This document shows, one piece after another, positions 57,541 through 64,000 of a DNA stretch of 64,000 nucleotides. The notes below the pieces were generated by a model that did no database searches, was not told the origin of the DNA, and saw nothing but the letters and a program-made list of their open reading frames with translations. How positions within the stretch are numbered: position 1 is the stretch's first letter; every line of letters starts with the position of its first letter. This DNA comes from Debaryomyces hansenii CBS767 (Eukaryota > Ascomycota > Pichiomycetes > Serinales > Debaryomycetaceae): contig NC_006048.2 of the NCBI RefSeq assembly GCF_000006445.2, positions 1,736,001 to 1,800,000 of the forward strand, given 5' to 3'. The position numbers were made by a program, and so were the translations under genes.

Positions 57541-60500
57541 ATGCTTAGACCAAGGACTTACGTACGTAAGTTGGCTTGGAGATGCCCAAGAAAGTCACAA
57601 TTAGGGCTAAGATTAGCTACGAGTGTATCTAGTCATAAATCATTGCCACTTCCAATGAATTTTGATATATCACATTCACAATCTGCATTTAGAGCGTATC
57701 AGGATATTATACATAGAAATAAAAGTGTGGGTGATGATGAACCTTCACAAAGGTCAGAAAACGAAAATAACCCGTCTGAGTCGGACAAGGATTCCAATCA
57801 GGATCCGGAGACGCCAAAGAAAGACAAGGAACTGGAAAATGACAAAGAACCGGAGAAAGAGAAAGATATTGAGAACGATAATAAGGTGTCGTCTGAATCT
57901 AATGAAAATGTTACATTGGCGTCGTCGAATACAGGTGGGGCCGCTCCACCCAACGGCAACAATAATGGGGATGATCCAGACGATTCGAACCCTCTGCTTC
58001 CAGTTGATCCTGTGACTGGGTTGTACCCACCATTATTGGCCATTCCTATGAAGGATCGTCCTCCACTTCCTGGGCGTCCATTCGCAATTAATGTCACAGA
58101 TCCCGAGGTGATTAGATCGATATACACAATCATCGATAAACGGGAACCATATTTTGTATTGTTTCATGTAAAGGATTCTAATGAGCCGGATACGGACGTC
58201 ATAAATAAGAAAGACTCGGTGTATGATATAGGGGTCCATTGTCAAATTATTAGACACACGACACCTAGACCTGGGGTATTTAATGTTTTAGGTTACCCTC
58301 TTGAAAGATGTAAATTAGAAGAATTAACGACGCCAAGTAGTGAAAAGGAGGCTAAATCTGAAGAACCTTCAAAAGAAGATGCGGAAAGTTTCCCAACATC
58401 TTATTTGAAGGGTCTCAATGTTTCATATGCAACAGTTAAACCGGTTGAAGATGAACCTTATGATAAATCTTCTGCAGAAATTCGTTCGTTAGTGGAATCA
58501 TTAAAGACATTATTAAGTAAAATGGGTGGTAAAAATCCACTCGAAAAGCTCCAAATTAAAGAAGGAACGGACTTAATCAGTGATCCATCTAAATTTGCGG
58601 ATTTTGTTGGTTCAACCATACACGGTGATCCAAAGAAAATTCAAGAAATATTAGAAACGTTGAATATTGAGACCAGATTATCTAGGGCATTAGAATTATT
58701 GAAAGTCGAGCTTAAAGCCAGTTTAATTAAAGAAAGCACTATACATAATTTAAGTACCAAGGCTGATGAATACCAAACTCGACTTTTCATAAAGGAGTTT
58801 ATTAAGGAATTGCAAAAGCGTGCTGGTATTTCCGAATCGGAAGATAAAAAAACCTCAAAGTTTGATGAAAGACTTAAACATTTGAAACTAACGGAGGAAG
58901 CTATGGAAGCATATAATGCTGAAAAGGCTAAGATGGAAAACCAGAATGAACACTCTAGTGAATTAGGTGTTAGCGAAAGATATTTAGATTGGTTGACATC
59001 GATTCCCTGGGGTGTTTACTCCAAAGATCACTTCAATATTAAACAGGCAAGAGAAGTTTTAGAGCGTGATCATTATGGGTTGAAGGATGTTAAAGACCGC
59101 ATTTTGGAATTCATTTCTTTAGGTAAGGTTTCTGGTAAAGTTGATGGTAAGATTCTATGCTTGGCGGGTCCTCCAGGTACAGGTAAAACATCTATTGCTA
59201 AATCCATTGCAGAATCATTGAATCGTAAATATGTGAGAATTGCTATGGGAGGTATACAGGATGTTCATGAAGTTAAAGGACATAGAAGGACATACGTTGG
59301 TTCTATTCCAGGTCGTATTATTTCTGCTTTGAAACAAGCCAAAACTTCAAATCCTTTGATGTTGATCGATGAAATCGATAAGCTTGACTTAAGTCGTGGT
59401 GGTGGTGCTGCTTCAGCATTCTTGGAGATCTTAGATCCTGAACAAAACAATTCATTTGTAGATAATTACATTGACGTTAAGGTTGATTTATCAAAGGTTT
59501 TATTCGTTTGCACTGCAAATTACTTAGGAAATATTCCAGCTCCTTTGAGAGATCGTATGGAAATTATTGACGTCTCTGGTTATACCAATAATGAGAAGAT
59601 TGAAATTGCTAAAAGACATTTGATTCCTGAAGCCAGTAAAAAAGCTGGTTTAGAAACAAACCATGTCTCTATTACCAACGAAACAATTTCTAGATTGATT
59701 GAAAAGTACTGTCGTGAAAGTGGTCTTAGAAATGTTAAAAAGTTGATTACTAGGATTTTCAGTAAGGCCTCTCTTAAGATTGTGGAAGAAATTGAAGCTA
59801 AGGAAGCGCTTGATTCTTCTAAAGAAAAGGAAGGAGTTACTGCTAGTTCCGAAGAGGCGAACGTTAATAGTGAATCTACGAAATCGAATACATCTCAAGC
59901 AGAACCTGTTGCTGAAAGTTCTACAGATATTCTGACAAAATCTAAAGTTGCTTCTGAAAAAATCGAGACAAAAGAAAAGAAGGAAACCAATAAAGAAAAT
60001 GGTCAGTCGGAAGAGGACCAACAGCCTGAACCAAAATTTGTTATTCCTGAAGACATTAAATTAGAAATCACACCAGCAAATTTAAAAGATTATGTGGGTC
60101 CAGAAATTTACACAAGAGACCGTGTATATGAATTCCCACCACCGGGTGTTGCAACTGGTCTTTCTTATAGTACTTCAGGTAATGGTGATGCTCTTTACAT
60201 TGAATCGATCTTAACACATTCTATTGGATCTGGATCTGGAGTTCCAGGTATGCATGTCACTGGTAGTTTGAAGGATGTTATGAAAGAATCTGCCTCTATA
60301 GCTTATTCTTTTACTAAGCTGTTCATGGCAAAGAATTATCCAGATAATAGGTTCTTTGAAGCAGCTGATATTCATGTTCATTGTCCTGATGGTGCAATTC
60401 CAAAGGATGGTCCTTCTGCAGGTATTTCATTTACGTCTTCGTTGGTTTCATTAGCAATCAATGAATCGTTGCCTCCAACTGTTGCCATGACAGGTGAAAT

Positions 60501-60780
60501 CACTGTCACAGGTAGAGTATTACCAGTAGGTGGTTTAAGGGAAAAGATATTAGGTGCTAAAAGATATGGCTGTGATACTATAATCTTCCCTAAAGATATT
60601 GAAAACGAGCTTGAAGAAATCCCAGATGAAGTCAAAGACGGCGTCACATTTATTCCAGTGGAGTGGTATCAAGAGGTCTTTGATAAGATCTTCCCTAACG
60701 CCACCGCTCAAAAGTGTAACGAAGTATGGAAAGAAGAATTTGCTAAATTGGACCTGAAAAAGAAGAACAAAAAGAAATGA
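57541..60780 (+). CDS. PIM1: Mitochondrial Lon protease Pim1
   Basis: A 1079-aa ATP-dependent protease of the mitochondrial matrix that removes damaged proteins and supports mtDNA maintenance. Arg-rich presequence (MLRPRTYVRKLAWRCPRKS), an acidic low-complexity stretch (about 60-150), Lon substrate domain, AAA+ module with Walker A GPPGTGKTS (about 543-551) and MLIDEIDKL, a charged insertion (about 755-840), and the Lon protease domain with catalytic Ser about 959 (PKDGPSAG) and Lys about 1002 (GLREK). A CTG codon at 60319-60321 (residue 927) lies in TK-x-FM. S. cerevisiae Pim1 is 1133 aa. Confidence 0.96.
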   Translation: MLRPRTYVRKLAWRCPRKSQLGLRLATSVSSHKSLPLPMNFDISHSQSAFRAYQDIIHRNKSVGDDEPSQRSENENNPSESDKDSNQDPETPKKDKELENDKEPEKEKDIENDNKVSSESNENVTLASSNTGGAAPPNGNNNGDDPDDSNPLLPVDPVTGLYPPLLAIPMKDRPPLPGRPFAINVTDPEVIRSIYTIIDKREPYFVLFHVKDSNEPDTDVINKKDSVYDIGVHCQIIRHTTPRPGVFNVLGYPLERCKLEELTTPSSEKEAKSEEPSKEDAESFPTSYLKGLNVSYATVKPVEDEPYDKSSAEIRSLVESLKTLLSKMGGKNPLEKLQIKEGTDLISDPSKFADFVGSTIHGDPKKIQEILETLNIETRLSRALELLKVELKASLIKESTIHNLSTKADEYQTRLFIKEFIKELQKRAGISESEDKKTSKFDERLKHLKLTEEAMEAYNAEKAKMENQNEHSSELGVSERYLDWLTSIPWGVYSKDHFNIKQAREVLERDHYGLKDVKDRILEFISLGKVSGKVDGKILCLAGPPGTGKTSIAKSIAESLNRKYVRIAMGGIQDVHEVKGHRRTYVGSIPGRIISALKQAKTSNPLMLIDEIDKLDLSRGGGAASAFLEILDPEQNNSFVDNYIDVKVDLSKVLFVCTANYLGNIPAPLRDRMEIIDVSGYTNNEKIEIAKRHLIPEASKKAGLETNHVSITNETISRLIEKYCRESGLRNVKKLITRIFSKASLKIVEEIEAKEALDSSKEKEGVTASSEEANVNSESTKSNTSQAEPVAESSTDILTKSKVASEKIETKEKKETNKENGQSEEDQQPEPKFVIPEDIKLEITPANLKDYVGPEIYTRDRVYEFPPPGVATGLSYSTSGNGDALYIESILTHSIGSGSGVPGMHVTGSLKDVMKESASIAYSFTKLFMAKNYPDNRFFEAADIHVHCPDGAIPKDGPSAGISFTSSLVSLAINESLPPTVAMTGEITVTGRVLPVGGLREKILGAKRYGCDTIIFPKDIENELEEIPDEVKDGVTFIPVEWYQEVFDKIFPNATAQKCNEVWKEEFAKLDLKKKNKKK

Positions 60781-60911
60781 TTAAAATTGTAAGTAATATT
60801 CGTTGAAGTAATCGTCTGTCATTATTGGTGTATATTTGTACATATTTTATTTAATCCAATTTACGTTATTTCATAATAATATTGAATACTAGAAGCAATG
60901 TAAAACGGGTA

Positions 60912-62252
60912 TTATTTATCCTTTTTCTTCTGTATCTCACTAAAGAAATCTCTAACTTCTTCTTCGGTGACCACCTTTCCTTGTTCAGCAAATGGTTTAA
61001 AGAATTCTTTCAATTTTGAGCTAATCGTTTCATACGCCTGAAGCCCTTCAATAGCCTGATCTCTAGGCATGGACAGAAGGGCGTCAGTTCCTAAGTCATA
61101 TAATGATCCAGTTGTCGAATTCTCCCCATCATTATCTTCAGGACATTCATAGATCGGATCATCTAGATATAAATAATCATGATTACATAAAAACTCATGA
61201 AGTTTAGAATCCTGTGGAAGAGTGTTCTTGAGCTCAAGTAATCGGTCTCTAAAATCTGGCTGTAAAAATACGGAATATAAAACTTCATGATCTGGATCGA
61301 TTTTGATTCTCTTTGTTTTTGGTGCATCTTCATCTTGTTCAACTAAATGCTCAAACTTCTCTTTCCAGTCTGAGATGGATTCGACTTCGTTGAAATGGGG
61401 TAATTTCGTGAGAATGATTTTCTTATCGTTTTCGATCTCTTTGAAAATATGCCTGAATTCTTTAACGCATTTCCAACAAACGAACAGGTCAAAATCTTCT
61501 AATTCTGGGAAGTAAGGAACAGAATAAGTCTTTTGGGTCGTTTGCTTATCTTCTATATCTGCTTTCGCGTCCTCTCCTGGAGGAGATAATTTATGCAAAA
61601 AGTTCTTCCCTGTTTCATTTTGTTTGGTTTCATGTTGTTTGCGTATGGTACCTGGATTGTATCCTAAAATACATTCATCGTGAAACCAGTCTTCACCACA
61701 TGTAAAACCAAAGTAACACTGGATCATGTTCCCCGTTTCTTCAAGAGGATTGTATGGTTTCTCACAGGAACAGAATAATCCATGAAAATTTTGGTTATAC
61801 ATATTTGACAGTGATGGTATATCTTCTGCCGGCATTTTTATATCATGACTCTTGGATGACGCAGTACTCGAGTACCCTGTTTTTTGTATTGATGGTCTGC
61901 GCTCATTCTCTTCTCTTTTCAATCTCAATTTGCATCCGCCATCAATCGTTTTTGACATCTTGGTCGTACCACAGTCACAGACAAAATTCCGTTTCGTAAA
62001 TAGCTCCACGAGTTCGTGTGAGGAATGACACTGAATGGAACACGAGTAGCAGACTCCAATTTCCTCATTATTTTCATCAGAACACGTAATACAAGCAAAA
62101 ATTGGTTGCCTTAGTTCACCTTTACCATACGTGCATTCACTCGGGTCGAAAGGCATTAATTCTCTAGCCTCTTTCTCTAATTTATCGCGAGTTTTGATGT
62201 AGTCAACAGCCGTCAATGAATCTGACTCCTCTTCTTCTCGTTTGGGACTCAT
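60912..62252 (-). CDS. UBR-box and PHD-finger protein, Mlo2/UBR7-like
   Basis: A 446-aa protein of the UBR7/mlo2 family, putative ubiquitin ligases that bind histones or N-degrons. The UBR-type zinc finger lies at about residues 35-112 (CTYGKGELRQPIFACITC; GVCYSCSIQCHSSHELVELF; RNFVCDCGT). A PHD-like finger follows at about 160-270 (FCSCEKPYNP; QCYFGFTCGEDWFHDECIL; LFVCWKCV). The C-terminal part is helical with acidic patches. S. pombe mlo2 is the best-known yeast homologue. Convergent with PIM1. Confidence 0.85.
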   Translation of the reverse strand: MSPKREEEESDSLTAVDYIKTRDKLEKEARELMPFDPSECTYGKGELRQPIFACITCSDENNEEIGVCYSCSIQCHSSHELVELFTKRNFVCDCGTTKMSKTIDGGCKLRLKREENERRPSIQKTGYSSTASSKSHDIKMPAEDIPSLSNMYNQNFHGLFCSCEKPYNPLEETGNMIQCYFGFTCGEDWFHDECILGYNPGTIRKQHETKQNETGKNFLHKLSPPGEDAKADIEDKQTTQKTYSVPYFPELEDFDLFVCWKCVKEFRHIFKEIENDKKIILTKLPHFNEVESISDWKEKFEHLVEQDEDAPKTKRIKIDPDHEVLYSVFLQPDFRDRLLELKNTLPQDSKLHEFLCNHDYLYLDDPIYECPEDNDGENSTTGSLYDLGTDALLSMPRDQAIEGLQAYETISSKLKEFFKPFAEQGKVVTEEEVRDFFSEIQKKKDK

Positions 62253-62696
62253 GTCGCTGGTTGGTAATATCTAATCTTTCATATCCTCCATAGCGATTCA
62301 CGTCTAAGTAGATCTCTGAATAGCCTTGGTCGGTCACGTGATGAAGTAATTAACTATCATGATTTTGCACCCAACTATACGTTTTCCACAGCCAAAATAG
62401 CATTCTTGTGGGTGTTATAGGTATAAGGGGTTCGGAAAGCGTTATAATTACATCATATTGTAGGGAAAATGATTTTTTCGGGACTTGAGTATTTTTCAGG
62501 AAATCGGTATGAATATCAATTTTTTACTCATTCCACAATTAATTATCGTTACTTATTCTCAACTACTAAGTTTACTAAATAATTAAATAGTTATCAAGTC
62601 CATCATACCATTCTCTTCTATAACAACCCCTCCTATATTTACACACCAAGTATAAATCCTCACCACTCATGTTTCACCATTATACGTATTACCAAA

Positions 62697-62800
62697 CAGT
62701 TCGACAGTTAGCCAGTTAGACAGTTAGCCAGTTAGACAGTTAGACAGCTTGACAGCTTGACAGCTCAACAGCACGACAATTTCACAGTTCCACAGTTCCA
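62697..62800. repeat. Array of thirteen 8-bp tandem repeats (CAGTTAGA type)
   Basis: Thirteen contiguous 8-bp units. The left six are CAGTTCGA, CAGTTAGC or CAGTTAGA. The middle is CAGCTTGA twice, then more diverged units. The last two are CAGTTCCA. Every unit begins with CA, and 12 of 13 with CAG. The period is exactly 8 throughout. It lies 241-344 bp upstream of MCM2. Confidence 0.9.
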
Positions 62801-62933
62801 TTTCCTCAGATAACCCTCTACTATAATACTCTATACTCTGTACATTGGCTTTGTGCGATCGAAAATGAGATTACACCCAAAACACCCAAACACCTATAAT
62901 TAATCCCAAATAGGCAATTATGTATTTAATTGA

Positions 62934-62939
62934 ACGCGT
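62934..62939. promoter_or_regulatory. MCB box (ACGCGT) upstream of MCM2
   Basis: Exact MluI cell-cycle box, 102 bp before the MCM2 ATG. In budding yeast MBF uses this site to drive G1/S genes, so control of MCM2 by it is plausible. Confidence 0.6.
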
Positions 62940-63040
62940 CAAAAAAAATAGTTTTCTAAACATAATCTAGTAAAGAAGTCGACCTTGAAGTCTTTTCTTT
63001 CTAACCAATTGTTGATTAATAGGTTTATATACGAATAAAA

Positions 63041-64000
63041 ATGTCTAGTCCTACAGGTAACTCGAGAAAGAGACAGGCAGATGAAGATGATGCGATGTCA
63101 CATCCTTCTTCGCCGCCAATAGGAGAAAGTCCACAATTACCGCCATCGTCGCCTGCTATTCCATTCGAAGAGGGGGACGAAGAGGACGAAATTCATAATG
63201 ATGTTGCAGACTTAAATCCATCAGAAGAAGAGGATGGTGAAGATTTGATGGATAATATGGAAAATGATTATAAGAGGAGCGAAAAGCAGGATACGTACGA
63301 TTTAGGAGATGGAAATATTGATGATGAGGAATACGACGAGATGGATGCAGCCACTAGAAGAAGAATTGACAGTCAATTGAATAAGCGTGATGCATTATTG
63401 GGAGATGCTATGGGTAATAGATCGAGACGTCAGGCATTTTTGGAAGATGAAGGTGATGAGGATAATATAGATGATATCGATGAATATGGGTTACCGATTC
63501 AAAGAAGAAGAAGAAGACAGTACGATGAAGACGCGGACGAATTTATGGGGGATGTAGAGATTGATCCGTTTAATGAAGAGTTGTCGCTTGAAAGCTTGAC
63601 CGATATCAAGGCCCCGAGTATAACCGAATGGATTGTCCAGCCGGCTGTTTCCAGATCTATCGCAAGAGAATTGAAATCATTTTTGTTGGAATATACCGAC
63701 GATAAAGGTAGATCGGTGTATGGTGCCAGAATTCGTACTCTAGGTGAAGTCAATGCTGAATCATTGGAGGTTTCTTATGACCATTTGGCGGATTCGAAGG
63801 CTATATTGGCGTTATTTTTGGCTACATCACCAACTGAAATGTTGAAGATCTTTGATATCGTTGCTATGGAAGCTACCGAATTACATTATCCTAACTATTC
63901 ACAAATTCATCAAGAAATTCACGTCAGAATTTCCAACTTCCCAAACCACTTAAACTTAAGAGATCTTAGGGAAAGTAACCTTAATAATTTGGTGAAAATA
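63041..64000 (+). CDS. MCM2: MCM2 replicative helicase subunit (5' part only)
   Basis: The first 320 residues of Mcm2; the frame is open at the window end. The protein is part of the MCM2-7 helicase loaded at origins by ORC. The N-terminal 170 residues are acidic and Ser/Pro-rich, a target region for DDK and the histone-binding tail (MSSPTGNSRKRQ; DEEYDEMDAATRRRID). The N-terminal domain then begins with SITEWIVQPAVSRSI and YGARIRTLGEVNAESLEV, as in Mcm2. The helicase core lies beyond the window. Confidence 0.95.
   Translation, partial: MSSPTGNSRKRQADEDDAMSHPSSPPIGESPQLPPSSPAIPFEEGDEEDEIHNDVADLNPSEEEDGEDLMDNMENDYKRSEKQDTYDLGDGNIDDEEYDEMDAATRRRIDSQLNKRDALLGDAMGNRSRRQAFLEDEGDEDNIDDIDEYGLPIQRRRRRQYDEDADEFMGDVEIDPFNEELSLESLTDIKAPSITEWIVQPAVSRSIARELKSFLLEYTDDKGRSVYGARIRTLGEVNAESLEVSYDHLADSKAILALFLATSPTEMLKIFDIVAMEATELHYPNYSQIHQEIHVRISNFPNHLNLRDLRESNLNNLVKI

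Larger units (their letters stand above)
62253..63040. promoter_or_regulatory. Divergent promoter region of UBR7-like gene and MCM2
   Basis: A 788-bp gap without a gene. It contains CACGTG at 62335-62340 (TCACGTGA context), the 8-bp tandem repeat array at 62697-62800 and the MCB box ACGCGT at 62934-62939. AT-rich elsewhere. Confidence 0.55.

Overview
The window is nuclear DNA of a budding yeast, most likely a Debaryomyces hansenii-type species of the CTG clade (Saccharomycotina). Genes are compact and almost all intron-less. The one clear intron, in LSM2, has a GTACGT donor and a TACTAAC branch site. A complex I subunit (NDUFS4 type) is present, which excludes Saccharomyces and its close relatives. 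In the SUN-family gene and the Lon protease gene, CTG codons stand where I recall serine in relatives. The species name is inference from these traits; no database was searched.

Layout, left to right: NMA111 (3' part cut by the window edge), ORC6, the NDUFS4-type subunit, SET1, MSH1 and NAF1. A 2.1-kb intergenic region follows, then a secreted SUN-family cell-wall protein. Next is an accessory island of about 4 kb: a kinase-like gene of unknown role, bracketed by two copies of the SUN gene's stop-codon and terminator region, with gene-poor, possibly relic sequence. Ordinary genes resume: a basic amino acid permease, EAF7, NAM9, MTQ1, GCD10, NOP2, ARP5, SRV2, YDJ1, an MFS drug:H+ antiporter, an unrecognised Ser/Pro/Gln-rich protein, NRK1, KRE33, an Ndt80-family factor, spliced LSM2, a zinc-knuckle protein, RFT1, a long HAP3, HRD1, NCL1, RRN10, a coiled-coil protein, PIM1, a UBR7/Mlo2-like protein, and the 5' part of MCM2.

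The genes form no single pathway. Several themes recur: rRNA and tRNA modification and ribosome production (NAF1, NOP2, KRE33, RRN10, GCD10, NCL1), mitochondrial maintenance and translation (NDUFS4 type, MSH1, NAM9, MTQ1, PIM1), chromatin (SET1, EAF7, ARP5), and replication (ORC6, MCM2). Promoter motifs agree with this. TGAAAAATTT growth elements lie upstream of MSH1, NAM9, GCD10/NOP2 and NCL1. A PAC box lies between GCD10 and NOP2. ACGCGT boxes precede MSH1 and MCM2, a heat-shock element precedes YDJ1, and several divergent promoters carry CACGTG or Reb1-type sites.

The most unusual region is 16.3-20.0 kb, with its duplicated SUN terminator flanking the kinase-like gene. I saw no tRNA, rRNA, CRISPR array or intact transposon. 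Small nucleolar RNAs cannot be excluded by eye.
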